This document shows positions 10,999 through 22,203 of a stretch of 64,000 bases of DNA, piece by piece. Position 1 is the first letter of the stretch. Each line of letters begins with the position of its first letter. Origin of the DNA: Gentiana macrophylla (taxonomy: Eukaryota; Streptophyta; Magnoliopsida; Gentianales; Gentianaceae); NCBI GenBank assembly GCA_026214975.1, contig CM047809.1, positions 31,841,977 to 31,905,976 on the forward strand, read 5' to 3'. The notes below the pieces were generated by a model. That model ran no database searches, was not told where the DNA came from, and saw nothing but the letters and a program-made list of their open reading frames with translations. Both the position numbers and the translations under genes were made by a program.

Positions 10999-12258
10999 AA
11001 CAGCAGCGTCGATCTCTCTCTGTAAATCCCTGCACTGCTCTGAGTCGTGACCAATGTCTTCATGAAACTTACAGTATTTTGTCTAGATCCTTTTCCCGGG
11101 GGACCCTTCATAGGAGGTGGAGCACGGGCAATACCTTTTCTCTGCATTATGGCGAGGACCTGCTCGCGTGATCTGTTCAAAGGGATAAAGTCCCTCTCTT
11201 GAAGGGCTCCTTTCTTCCCGAGTCGGTCAGTTATGGGCGCAGCCACTCGGTCCCATACCGGTTTACGCTTTCTATCAGATCTGTCATCTGACCTCTCTTT
11301 TGAGAGCTTCCGACTCCCTTTTTAAACGGTTGGCCTCTTCACCTTGACAAAGGTTTATATGCCGAGATCCATACACTCATCCATAGATTTCGGAAGTCGA
11401 CCATTGAGTTTTGCATACAATCTACCTTCTCGCAGACCTGCTACGAAAGAGGTGATCAGGAGGTGTTCATCAGCATTCCCGACCTGCCTAGATTCCTCAT
11501 TGAATCTTTTCGTGCATCACAAAGACTGCTTTTCTTCTTTTCTCGACGAATTGTGAGGAGGTACGTGACATTCCTCTGGAAGGGTTTAAGCGGTGACAAA
11601 AGCTTGCAAAAATTTTCTTTCGAGGGTTTCAAAATTCTCAATAGACCGAGGTGGTAATTTCGGAACCACTCACGAGCCACGCCCGTGAGTAAGGCCGGAA
11701 GGCTTTGCACTTCATCTCCTCGGTGCACAAATCTAAATTCATGTGCGTTAGATCTTGAAAGAGATGATCCTGGGGATATTTCGTTCCGTCATATGCTTCC
11801 AGTTTTGGGATCTTAAATCTTTCAGGACGTGGATAGTTCAAAATCTGCTCAGTAAACGGTGATTCGATAGAGATCGTCCGTTTTCTTTCCCAGATCCCGT
11901 CTAATTCCGCCCCGGCAGCCTCCTCCCGGGCTGAGCCTTAACCTGCCTCTTTGCGTATGGGAGGTGGAGGAGAGAGTTTCTCCTCTATCCTCCTCCTTAG
12001 TTGCCGATTACCCTTTGGATCCACGTTTTGTGGAGATTCCTCTTCTCGTCCTTTTAGGGCCAATCCTAGCACACTTTTGAAAGCGGGAACATCTAAATTA
12101 CGTAAAGCATCCAGCAAAGCCTGCTGTGCTGGATCTGCCAGCGTTTCCTCCGGGTTGGTTTGGGGTTGGCTGGTAGCAGTAGCAGTTGGGTCTACTTCTC
12201 CGGCGTCTCTAGCTGCCGCCGTTTGGGTCTTTTTTCCAGTATTTTTTGGTGGTACCAT
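10999..12258 (-). pseudogene. Tat gag, multiply frameshifted
   Basis: The likely start is the ATG at 12258 (MVPPKNTGKKTQ), 55 bases inside the 5' LTR. The retrotransposon gag domain is recognisable in pieces: PKLEAYDGTKYPQDHL, ALLTGVAREWF and FCKLLSPLKPFQRNVTYL. The nucleic-acid-binding CxxH...GH...C region lies near 11046-11085, in a different frame from its neighbours. The shell protein would package element RNA. Frame changes near 11095, 11300, 11460 and 11640-11730 break the ORF. Confidence 0.82.
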
Positions 12259-12294
12259 CGCTGTTTTCTTGATCAAATCGTAACAAAAAGAGAC

Positions 12295-12312
12295 CCTCCT
12301 TCTAGCGCCAAT
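12295..12312 (-). promoter_or_regulatory. Primer-binding site next to the Tat 5' LTR
   Basis: On the minus strand the bases following the LTR are ATTGGCGCTAGAAGGAGG. The TTGGCGC core directly abutting the LTR is typical of tRNA primer sites in Tat elements. The exact tRNA cannot be named from the sequence alone. Confidence 0.6.
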
Positions 12313-12928
12313 TGATGATGTCGAATATCACCTACGGGTCCAAACAACCTCTAGGACGATTCAAACAAGAACAGAAACAATAGGGATCGTGATTTGGTAT
12401 GATTAAGACTGAGCCTGAGAGTTAGTTTCTCTCAAGTTGCCTACGTATCCAATAGTTGAATTGGAATCAAGTCATTCGTAGTTCCTTAGGGTTGTTTATA
12501 TAGGAAGGCGTCTTACCTCTTTTCTTGTCAAACAAGTCGTATCATCCTTAAACCCTAAGGATCATCACGTGTTTATCCCTAGCAAAAGATAATTATGATT
12601 ATATTCCAATTACGGGATTTTCTTCCGGTAATCCGGGGATTCTCCTATAATATAGGCACATGTGTTGTTTATCACTTAAGGAAAGAGCCAGTCGGCCTTC
12701 GATGGGCTCCTCAGGCCAGCTCGACCTGATCTGCATATCCTGCCTCCAGACTAGACCGAGCTGCACTGCAGTGCGGTAGTCGGGAGGGTCATGTACAGAC
12801 CTCCCTCATGGGGTAGGGTCTTACTGGTGTGGGGCTCCTGGCCCTAAATGCTTCCCTCTTATCTTTCTCTCACAATCTTGGGATGTTATAAGAGTGACAC
12901 GTGGCCAGGTCTATTTTCACCATCGTCA
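12313..12928 (-). repeat. 5' LTR of the Tat element
   Basis: This 616-bp partner of 3251-3864 has the same TGATGATG/CATCGTCA ends. On the minus strand it would hold the promoter, with a TATATAAAC box at 12494-12502. It keeps CAG and CTG sites that are altered in the other LTR. Confidence 0.93.
12494..12502 (-). promoter_or_regulatory. TATA box of the Tat 5' LTR
   Basis: TATATAAAC on the minus strand sits in the LTR and is conserved in the other LTR (3433-3441). It is the best candidate for driving gag-pol transcription. Confidence 0.55.
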
Positions 12929-13189
12929 GATTAAGTATAAATGATTGAATGAGTACAAAATATCAGGGATAAGATGAAGAGGAATATTAATAAGTTCTTT
13001 TGATCGATATCGTGAATGACTTTTATTAAGAGACATAACAAAAGAAGTTGAATGACTTATATTTAGGGACGGATTTAATAACACAATAAAATATAAAGAA
13101 GTGTCAGGTAATACAAAGAAATCCTTCCTTTCTTATATTTCACACACCATGAAATGAAAATAATGAGATTTCATAGCAGGTAACATGGT

Positions 13190-13680
13190 GGGTGATGAGT
13201 GGAGTAGTAGGAGGGTGGGGGAGGATGGGGTAGTAGGGTGGTATGGGTGGGGTGAGGTAGTGTGAGTGTGAGTATAGGGTAGGGTGGGTGAATTAAGGGA
13301 AGTGGTGTTAGAGTGATATGTGGGACGGTATAGATGGTCAGAGTGGAGGTAGGGTAGTAAATGTATGGTGAAAATGATGAGGTATGGGGTCAAGGTAAGT
13401 CATGATGAAAGTAGGGTGGTTAGTGTAAGTATGGTGGGTGGAGTGAGATGAGATAGGTAAGGGTAGGCTAGTTAGGATGAGCATGAGTAAGTAGGGTGAT
13501 AGATTAAGTGTAATAAGGGGTGGTATGAATCGGGTGAGGTGGTTTAGGGTGAATAGGGATGATGTGAGGTAAGGGTATTCTGCTAGTGGTGAGGGCGAGT
13601 GATTACAATGAGCAGGGCTGGAGGGTAATGATGGGGTGGGGTGGGGTGAGTTGGGTTATGGTTTGGTTGAAGGGATGGTG
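13190..13680 (+). repeat. G-rich, strand-asymmetric low-complexity block
   Basis: The plus strand is almost devoid of C over about 490 bp and is built of GGGTGG, TAGGGT, GGTGAG and GATGGGG words without a fixed period. Around 13207-13235 there are four G-runs of three or more within about 30 bases, so quadruplex formation is possible. The flanks at 12934-13189 and 13681-14220 are AT-rich and gene-free. ATTACATT/AATGTAAT words on both sides hint at a decayed transposon carrying a minisatellite. The Thr/Pro/His-rich antisense ORF here is an artefact of composition. Confidence 0.6.
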
Positions 13681-14354
13681 GTGATGGCGGTAATGAGTTT
13701 TGTGAATTTTCATTACATCTCGTTGTATTTATTTTAGAATATGATGAAACTAGACCATATTTATTACGTTGTAATGAGATATTATTACATCTAATTACAT
13801 TATAGCGGTATATAAACATTGAATATTTGATTTAATTCCATTCCATTACATTATATACCTACTAATATGAGTCAATAATAAATTGACTTTGTAAGTCAAA
13901 AGATTACCTTTTTTTCAAAATGATTACATGCAAATAATGGATGTACATGCATTTTTGGTTTCCCAACTCCCCAATTCTCTATGATTCTTCTTTATATTGC
14001 AAGGACAGCAACTTATTCTCAATGACTACATTAATAAAAAGATATTAAGTTGAGCAAGATTATACTCAATGTTACAACAATAAGCTTATAAAAATAACAC
14101 CAACCGTTTACAATAATATTATCTTAAATAAATATATATATATCCCTCCAGGCCACTACAACACTTTTAGTGATCAAATCAGGAATATAACATCTCCAGA
14201 TTTACTGTTTCTACATAATCATTAATAAAAAAAAGAAAAGAAAAGAAAAGTAGAGCATAATGTAGATGAGGAAAGAAGCCAATAGGAAAAAAAAAACAGA
14301 AGGAAAAAAGAAAACTTGACTTTCATGCCTTGTTCAACCACTGCATTTATATCA

Positions 14355-17300
14355 CTACTGGTAATACAAAGGTGGCTGAGTGGCGGCGGATACGCCATAA
14401 AGTGGCTGAGTGGCGGCGGCGGCGGCCATATTGTGACCTTGAGCATGAAGAAGAGCTTGGGCACCACCACCCCCCATCTTACTAAGAGCAAGCTGCCTCT
14501 GATAAGCTTCAAGATCAGAAAAACCGGGCACGTGTGCAACTGCAGGTGGGGCTAATGGCCCGGAACTAGCACCGGGTGGAGTTGGCTTGCTGCCCCATGA
14601 GCACTACAAAACAAACCATTTTATTACATTACAAACAACAAATTGAGAAGCATATGATTTCTAGGAGTTCAATGCAACAAACGGTATAAAAAACGGATGT
14701 CAATAATCCTCGTCCAGAATCAACTACCAATATTTTTGAACTCAGTGAAAAACAAGGGCTGTGTAGTTATGTTTCATACCGTATGAACCAATATAGATCA
14801 TCGTTAACTGTACCAGTTTGCTTAAAATGAAAGTCGAGGGACCAAAATGTTAACATCGTGATAGTTCAGGATTCTCCAATGTCTTTTGGGAAACAAACTT
14901 ACCCTTAATTTATGTTCTTCTTCATCTTACCAGAATTTAATAGCCATCTACTCATTTCTCACTAGTTTACGGCTATTTTCTATTAATGATTTTATCAAAA
15001 AGTATTTAAGATTTTCTTGTTTCAAAATTACCCACTTTCTTAATTTACGTAAAATCCTGTAAAAGAGGTACATTTTGGGACGGAGGTAGTATTAAATGTC
15101 GTTTGTAGGCAACCAAGTCCTTGAATTATTGCAAAAGAAATTTGAGAAAACCTACCTTTAAAGGTTTGCCAAAGAGAATACAGGCATTTCCCAACTGAAT
15201 GGCTCGAGCAGCTTCAGAATGATTGCTATATCTTACAAAACCGAATCCCTTGTCTTTCTGAATCCTAACATCTTCAATCACTCCTGCTCCAAGTGCATGG
15301 AATTGTCGGTGTAGCTCTGCTGGCGTCACCTGCAATGTTTATATATATATATGTATATGTATCATCATGGATTGGATAATAAACAAGTACACATAACAGT
15401 GACGGTTTAAGCATTCAAGAAAGCAATGGAAAGATTAAAGATTTAAAGACAGATAATAAAAGGATTTGTAGTGTTCAACATATGTATATGCTCAAAAAGA
15501 AGAAACTACTTACTTCATAAGCAAGGTTTCCAACATAAACAGTAGTATACTGCGGGTTATTTTCAGGGGCGTCTTCATTGGCCCTCTCCTGACCACCTTC
15601 TGCATATTGAACAAAATTATATGAGCTTTCAACAGAAATTTATGTGAAAAATATACTAGAAAAAGCATAATGCCCAGCATTAATCTGTCATCAAATAACA
15701 GGGACACGTGTGAAACGTAATTTGCAAGTGTTTATAGTTGAAATCCCATTAACTATTTTCATCACAGAGATAAAGAAAAGGGAAAAAGACACGGAAAGCC
15801 CATAAACTATCTCGATCGTAAAATTTTAGCCCCCTTAACATTTATTTTCAACAAATCGGCACCTACAGCTACTCAATGTTTATGTATCAAATTGGACCCT
15901 ATACGGTTAAAAATGGTCGATATTGGTCCCTATAGTATGAATAAAACAATTTGTTATCACACCACTACATAACTCTTGTTTCCAGAATTCAGTGCAATAA
16001 ATGACCTAAAAAACGGACTTCAAAATCATTGGCAATTTTGCGGTCGAAGTTGATCACGTTTTGTGTCAAAGCTGATTCTTGACAAGGATTTTGAAGTCCA
16101 TTTTTTAATGTTGTTTGCTGCATTGAACTCATGGAAATAAGAGCTGCGCATTTGTGTGACAAAAAAAGATTAAAATTAGGTTCTTAACACCTAAATGACA
16201 AATATGTGCTAGTGAGGAGCCCAATTTGCTAAAAAATAATAAAAATTAAGGGGTGAAAATGTTACAATCGCAATAATTTAGGGGCCCCTTGCCTTAAATA
16301 ATAACACACTTAAAAACGAACAATTCTAAAAATTAACATGTCAACGAGAAACAAGTGCCAATAGTACATTATGGATTTGGGCAAAATATTTAATTACTGG
16401 AAATTAGATATTCAAACATAATCATTTAAGACAAGTGATGATCAACCTGATGTACTACCGCCCGTAAGTTCCACGACGGTTTTGGCATCTGAATTCTGCT
16501 TGTCATCACCAACACCGGCACCTTTCGCTGCCCAATTGCATCTTATTTGTCTGCTCCCCAGCCACTTCCCTGTCATTTTTGCAATAGTTTGAATTAATCC
16601 TTTTAAAGGAAACAAAAATTATGATTCAAATGTCTTCACATACAATTAAAAACACTTGTTCCCCCATCCCCCCTTGATATAATTGTGTCTTTATGCACAG
16701 TACACTGGAAAAATACAGGCTCCGGCATGCAGCTACCGTGTTGACACAAGCCAACCAAACAGTGACGAAAACATTTCATTGCAACGACATAAAAGTAAAA
16801 ATACCCAACACTTTCTCAGTTTTCTCCTATTCAAGTACGTTTGCGGTATCAAAGAAGGTAAATTTGTAAAACAGATATCCAAATCATTTAGATCCGCTAA
16901 AACCCATTTGTAGCAGAATCTCTACACAAATCTGCAAAATACAAAATCTTTGAATTTTGCACTACATGTACTGCAAAAAATACATACTCTACTCAAATTA
17001 TGCCTTATAGTGTTATTGATGCATTTCACTCTGAATAGAGACTTTGTAAGACAAAGAAAAGTGATATTTGAGTGTGTAACATAGAAAATATGTTAAAAAA
17101 AATTGATGCAAATGCTTTAACCCCAAGAGGACTTTCATTGTCAAGTATAAGCTTGATGGGTTCATGGACCTCTACTAGGCCCAAATGGTTGCCAATGCCT
17201 GTACCGCTCTATAAGACCCAAACTACCCAATTGGTTGCCAAATTAGGTCTTCGAGTAACTTTATTGTACAGGCAATGGCATCCATTTGGGCCTAGTACTT

Positions 17301-20300
17301 CGAGTACATGCCTCTACTAGGCCCAAATGGTTGCCAATGCCTGTACCGTTCTGGACTCCATGAAGGTATGGGGATAAATGTTCACAAATGGATGTCAAAG
17401 AATCCTTCTTTAAATGGAAACCTTTCTGAAGTCGATATGAATCGACCTTCAGTTTATATTTTTCAAGGAGAGATAGCATGTACTGCCTTTAGGGTTATTC
17501 ATTGCATTATGTAACAAGTTGTATCGGGTCGTATTTGTATGTCTTGTATGCTTGGTGTTAGACTAGGAAAGTTGCTTTGGGCTTTATACTATAGCTAAGC
17601 CCGCCCAAGACTTCTTCTGATACCATAATATACTCAGTCCAATGAAAAGCCCGGTTGTTTAACAAAGCATAAAAACATGTAACGTCAAACACATATACAA
17701 ACAAATAAAAAAAATTCAGAAATTAAACATAGAGCAGAAAACACCAAATCCTCACCAGTTAAATCGTTGATAGCACTTTGGGCATCCTGAAAAAATAACA
17801 CAAAAATCAACATCATGGCATGTTTAAAGAACGTCTTCATAGAAAGACGGGGCAAAAATGTCTTCTATTGACCCCCAAAAAAGGAAAAAAGAAGGATAGT
17901 AAGGGCACCAAAAAAAGCCGTTTATATCACCTGCTGAGAGCGAAAAGAAACAAATCCAAAGCCCCTAGAACGACCAGAGTTCTGGTCCCACATGACCCTA
18001 GCATCTCTGCAAAAACAAATACATAAAATTACGATCAATGTAAATACAACCACCTAAAAAAACAATAACATTGACAACGAACTGAGAATAGTGAAACTTA
18101 CGAACAACTAGGATAAACCGAGAAACAAGCAAACAACGTGGCATCAGTAACCTCTGGGCTAAGATCGCCAACAAAGATGTTAAAGTGGCCTACAAGCCAA
18201 GCCAATTACAGAACATATATATACTCAGACCCTCAAAGGGAAAAAAACAGAATATACAATGAAAATATGAAACAGTATTGAATCAAATGAGAGCAGAAAA
18301 AAGAGTTAAAGTTAATGACATACTTGTCGTGTCTTCTCTCTGTGCATTTGCAAATGCCCAGTTAACTTTTATAGGCTGTGCAAACCTGTCGAGTACAAGT
18401 TAGATACGTTTCTGCAAATTCAAATTCAAAGAAAAAACTTTCAAAAAATGCTTACAAGTGGCGTCCATTCAGAGTCATAATGGCAATGGCAGCAGATCTT
18501 GAGTCATAATAATCCACAAAACCATAAGAGGACTGCATCAAAAAAGCTAAACCATTACAACTATGAAAGTCTCAACATAAAATTGCAATCACAATACAAG
18601 GGGGTTTGTAATTTATCATGGTCATAGAAGGTTCGAGATCAGTCTCACCACTGCATATTTTTTATTAAAGAAAACTACTAATACAGAAAATGCATTTGCT
18701 CTTGTGTTATAAAATCCAAACACGAGGCAGCATGTACCAATGTATACATGTATATATTACACATCTTCCTTTAACAGCCTAAACTTATCGGTAAGTTTTG
18801 GCACTTGGGAGTTACCATAATAACTCCAATTGAAATATTTGGGGACAAATGAGATAGGAGACAACGCACCTTCTCCTTACGAATGAGCTTGCATCCTTCA
18901 AGGGGACCAGCAGTAGCAAAAACTTGCTGAAGGAGTGGCTCTGTCACTTGTGGATGGATGTTCCCAACGTACCTAATCGTCGAAAAATAAATCATATATG
19001 ATTAGAGAAAAATTACTCATTTACTCATTTTTCCTAGTGATTCACATAAAAGACACGTATTATACACAATTCAGGCGACAGACAATAAGACTTCCATTAC
19101 TACACGGTGAATTAGCCTGTTACTGTCCAAGGTAGAAAGGGGGTTTTGGGGGTGGGGGGAGGGATCCTTACCACTAAAGAACCAAGAAACAGATGAACAA
19201 AGGGAAAAAAGTATAATAAAAAAAGTGTAATCTATGTGAAGCACTCACACGCTGCTTGCATGTACTTGGATCAAATCCAGGAGGCAAATTTCCACTCAAA
19301 ATGGGATCTATCTGCAGAGCGAAGTGTAAAATAAGAAAATAAAAAAGAAGGACAAAAATAAAAAATAATCCGTGCTCAAAAGAAAAATATGAAAGTCTCT
19401 CAGCTAGCCTCAACACAAAACTCGAACTATGGTACACTGCACATTGTACAGATTTCCACCTAAACGGAAAAGAATTCCACATAAAAAATGAGATGACTAA
19501 TATCTGTTCCCTGCTCACAGATTGAAGGACATAAGTTCAAATTTGATATTTCACTTAAGACTCTGGTAACTTCTCCACAAAAGACCCGTTTCTCACTAAT
19601 TAATGAGATGATTAAAATTTCTACTCTCCGCATAAACCGAAAATCTTGTCATTCATATTTCACGAAAGACTCGAGTAAACTTCTGACAACAAGAAGAGAC
19701 ATCTAGTTACATCCATAATGGGGCAGATGCATCGAAGCATCCCGCCAACACGGGTTTATGGAAGGGACGGGCCAACTAAAAATGCTAATTTTGCAAAGCA
19801 AAAAAATAAAATTCAGTGACTACAATGAAACATTCTGAGCTCAATATTTCAGAGAATGAAATCAAACACGACTAGTCAAGGCTATGAACAATGTCCATGA
19901 AAATGAGATTAAAGATGTTTTACTAGCTTACTAGAAGGAATTCTAGGGGTGGTTTTTTGTAGACAACAAAATATGCTTTAGGTTACATTTTGAACAACTG
20001 CCAACTAATAAACTTTAGCTCATAAATCATAGTGAAGGCAAATAAAGGACAACTACAACAGGCTTGAAATATTACAAGATTTATAATAGCACGTTTAAAC
20101 AACAAATTCTTTGAAATAAACTTTACACACAAAAACACAAAATCTTGAATATACTTGTAACAAACGAAAGCTGAAAAGAAAGGCATCTCAACAACATCTT
20201 ACACCTAATACTTGGAAAGTCTGCTCCCATATGTTATACCGCAAAACCCATCTTAATAAAATTTGATGAACAGCTTTATATCCCTAAATCAGACCAGTAA

Positions 20301-20454
20301 ACCCCAACCCCTAAAGAAAAAAAAAATTATAAAATTAAAAATAAAAAATAGCTGCAGCGAGTCGGGTTAAGACCTGTTGAGGAGCTAAGAGCCCAGGATG
20401 ATATAAGGATTGCTGCTGCATCAGTGCTTGCTGCTTGAACCTTTGCTGATGCAT
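14355..20454 (-). CDS. UBP1 (family): UBP1-type oligouridylate-binding protein, three RRMs, 12 exons
   Basis: Coding exons on the minus strand: 20454-20374, 19311-19249, 18972-18870, 18532-18456, 18385-18324, 18189-18102, 18006-17931, 17786-17756, 16569-16447, 15599-15514, 15329-15156, 14603-14355. All introns are GT-AG. The protein is about 403 aa. The N-terminus is Gln-rich ([20 protein letters not shown]). RRM1 has YVGNIH and [11 protein letters not shown]2 has [11 protein letters not shown] and [11 protein letters not shown]3 has [11 protein letters not shown] and KGFGFVRY. The tail ends PPLYYQ. Family members (Arabidopsis UBP1A/B/C, related to TIA-1) bind U-rich RNA, act in splicing and mRNA stability, and gather in stress granules. 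Length and architecture match the family. One oddity: exon 2 is 63 nt where 62 would keep frame into exon 3, so either the base call or the gene has a one-base break near 19250-19260. Confidence 0.93.
14645..14890. mobile_element. Relic of foldback element in intron 11
   Basis: GAGTTCAATGCAACAAAC near 14657 and GGGACCAAAATGTTAACATC near 14838 match parts of the foldback element in the intron between exons 9 and 10. The copy is diverged and its ends are not clear. It lies wholly within an intron. Confidence 0.45.
15785..16296. mobile_element. Foldback element with long inverted repeats, in an intron
   Basis: The two halves are long, diverged reverse complements. GGACTTCAAAATC at about 16016-16028 pairs with GATTTTGAAGTCC at about 16088-16100. 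Further out, GAATTCAGTGCAATAAA pairs with TTTGCTGCATTGAACTC. At the edges, CGATCGTAAAATTTTAGCCC pairs with GGGGTGAAAATGTTACAATC. No coding capacity. The whole element could fold as a hairpin in the unspliced transcript. Ends are approximate and no clear duplication was found. Confidence 0.65.
17172..17346. repeat. Intronic triple repeat, two direct arms and one inverted arm
   Basis: A word of about 33 nt (core CTAGGCCCAAATGGTTGCC) occurs at 17172-17204, inverted at 17266-17298, and direct again at 17313-17346. Either outer arm can pair with the middle one, so the intron between exons 8 and 9 can form two competing hairpins. Confidence 0.75.
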
Positions 20455-20760
20455 TTTCTTCTTGTTCTGATTCTTCTGTCTCAAATTAAAATCTAAAATT
20501 CCAAGACGATGAAAAATCTGGAGCAACTAGAATCTCTTAGGTAGGGGGAAATGAAAATTGTACTACAAAAAATTAAAGTAAAAAAAATCAACAAAGTGAG
20601 CGGGAAATGAAAAATTATCGAGCAAAGAAAAAAAAGAAGAAAAAAAAAAGAAAAGAAAAAAAAAGAAAAAGAGAAAAAAAAAACCCTCGAAGACACAGAG
20701 GAAACGAGAGGCGAGAAATCGATGATAGTGATGAATGATGACAGTGAGTGCGGACAATAT
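20455..20760 (-). promoter_or_regulatory. Pyrimidine-rich 5' leader of the UBP1-like gene
   Basis: On the minus strand this is a long TTTTC/TTCTT tract (20620-20690) ahead of the first ATG. CT-rich leaders are common in plant housekeeping genes. No in-frame upstream ATG precedes 20454 within the open frame. Transcription start and TATA box are not identifiable, and the hydrophobic Phe/Leu-rich ORFs here are compositional artefacts. Confidence 0.4.
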
Positions 20761-20864
20761 TTAACTTGACCCGAAATACTCAGACTTCATTTCATGGGCA
20801 AAATCCTGCTCGGGCCGCTTGTAATAAACATTTTCTTTTCCACGGATGAAAGGGCGATTAGTAA

Positions 20865-21295
20865 GGGCATTCATAACAGAAACTTTATATGGTGTTTTAT
20901 CATTAGTTTATTTCAAAATAGCGGCATTCATAACAGAAACTTTATATGGTGTTTTATCATTAGTTTATTTCAAAATTGCTTTCATAGTAGAATCCGTATC
21001 CCTATTTATTTATTTTTAGGGATATGAACAGTACAACCCTACTTGTGGGGATGCATTATTCACGTCCCTAAACATATGGATAGGGATGCTGCTGGAGTTA
21101 AAATAATAAATATTTAATGTGTATAGATAGGGTTGTGAGGTAGAATATGTATTATTTAATATTATTTGAAATGTTATAGGGATAAGGATATGATGCTGCT
21201 ATGGAGTATTTTGAATTGAGATGTTGTAAAATAGGGATATGTATTATTTTATATTATTATAGGGATAAAAAATGGTGCACCTGATAAGAGTGCCC
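20865..21295. mobile_element. PIF/Harbinger-like MITE with TAA duplication
   Basis: The ends GGGCATTCATAACAG and (reverse complement) GGGCACTCTTATCAG agree at 12 of 15 positions. Both flanks carry TAA (20862-20864 and 21296-21298), the target duplication typical of PIF/Harbinger. The 431-bp element is AT-rich without an ORF. Its left terminus is duplicated in tandem (20867-20976). It sits about 400 bp upstream of the UBP1-like start codon and could affect that promoter. Confidence 0.75.
20867..20976 (+). repeat. 57-bp tandem duplication at the MITE end
   Basis: Two copies starting GCATTCATAACAGAAAC at 20867 and 20924 are essentially identical over about 53-57 bp. The near identity suggests a recent duplication. 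Confidence 0.9.
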
Positions 21296-21573
21296 TAACT
21301 CCGTCATAAAATTTAAGTTTTTTTTTTTAATATTTTTCACAGAGATTAATAAAGTTGGTCATTAAAAAAATGAATAAAGTTTGTTAAATTGGTTGCGTGT
21401 CTTTAATTTTGATGAAAAAATCTAATATAATTTTTGGCCATTATTAATGTAAATAGTGAAAAGTTAATGACTATATATTAAATGGGGGATAAAAGAAGAA
21501 AAATAAAATAAATGGTTCATTTGTTTTCTAAATAAACTTACATTATAAGACAAAACACAAAATAAAGAGTAAA

Positions 21574-22183
21574 TGATAGGCAGGCTCCGCCGTCCGGCCC
21601 ATGAGCCTGCATACAGGTCCGGAAAGACCCGCGGGAAGAATCCGAACGGGCCCCAGAAGGCCCGTGTACCGTGAAGCCCACACGCAAGGCACACTCCTAC
21701 TCTTATGATGGGCCTCCAATATGAGCCCATGGAGAGGACAAGACAGGGGGACGCCCGGCTCTCTCGAAGACAAGAGTGATGCATCCGCCAGAGATCCATC
21801 TGCCCCCTGCATTTGGAGATAGAGACCGACGGCACAGCTAGCCGGTTGAGGACACACAACACAGGCCCTTGGATCTGCGCCGTCGTCGCCCGGATGCGGC
21901 TCGAGGATCAGCCGCACTTGATTGTAATTATATTGAACTTTAGTCTGTTCTCACCCTATAAATAGGGCTCCATGTGTAACTAAAAGGAAAGAAGCTAATA
22001 ATATAGAAAGCAAGGCAAAACTCTGCCCAATTTAATACTCTATTTCTACCTGGTTTGCACCACCACATTCATCACCACATATCATACAGCTCCACCGTGA
22101 GCCATCACCACTATACTACTCACACAGCTAGATATCCACAACAAATCTACCACTGAACACCCCAGATAATTTCGACATTATCA
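21574..22183 (+). repeat. 5' LTR of the second Tat-like element
   Basis: The LTR starts TGATAGGC and ends ATTATCA, with a TGATA/TATCA terminal inverted repeat, over 610 bp. TATAAATAG lies at 21957-21965 and could initiate transcription about 220 bp before the LTR end. A stop-rich, GC-rich first half contrasts with its AT-rich neighbours. Confidence 0.75.
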
Positions 22184-22203
22184 GTTGGCTCCGTTATCGG
22201 GAA
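22184..22203 (+). promoter_or_regulatory. Primer-binding site of the second Tat-like element
   Basis: GTTGGCTCCGTTATCGGGAA directly follows the LTR and resembles the TTGGCGCCGTCTGTGGGAA primer site common in plant Ty3/gypsy elements, with losses at CG positions. Confidence 0.55.

Larger units (their letters stand above)
3251..12928 (-). mobile_element. Ty3/gypsy LTR retrotransposon, Tat lineage, nearly complete
   Basis: Two near-identical LTRs with TG...CA ends bound the element, and the 5-bp duplication GATTA flanks it (3246-3250 and 12929-12933). On the minus strand the order is 5' LTR, primer-binding site, gag, protease, reverse transcriptase, RNase H, second RNase H, integrase, tandem repeats, an ORF on the opposite strand, and 3' LTR. 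The gag-PR-RT-RH-IN order makes it Ty3/gypsy. The extra RNase H and the accessory ORF between IN and the 3' LTR are hallmarks of the Tat group (Retand, Grande and relatives). Every coding block is interrupted, so the copy is non-autonomous as sequenced, though some breaks may be base-calling artefacts. Confidence 0.93.

Noticed and set aside
13133..13393. 86-codon minus-strand ORF rich in Thr, Pro, His and Tyr
   Set aside because: It is the translation of the C-rich strand of the G-rich block, with no domain or start context.
15040..15096. Stowaway end (GGGACGGAGGTAGTATTA) in intron 11
   Set aside because: Only one terminus is visible, and no matching left end or paired TA duplication was found, so no element was called.
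20493..20757. Two Phe-rich minus-strand ORFs resembling membrane segments
   Set aside because: They come from the pyrimidine-rich 5' leader of the UBP1-like gene and start beyond its ATG.
21464..21917. Two minus-strand ORFs of 124-132 codons
   Set aside because: They lie antisense in the GC-rich half of the second Tat-like LTR and show no homology.
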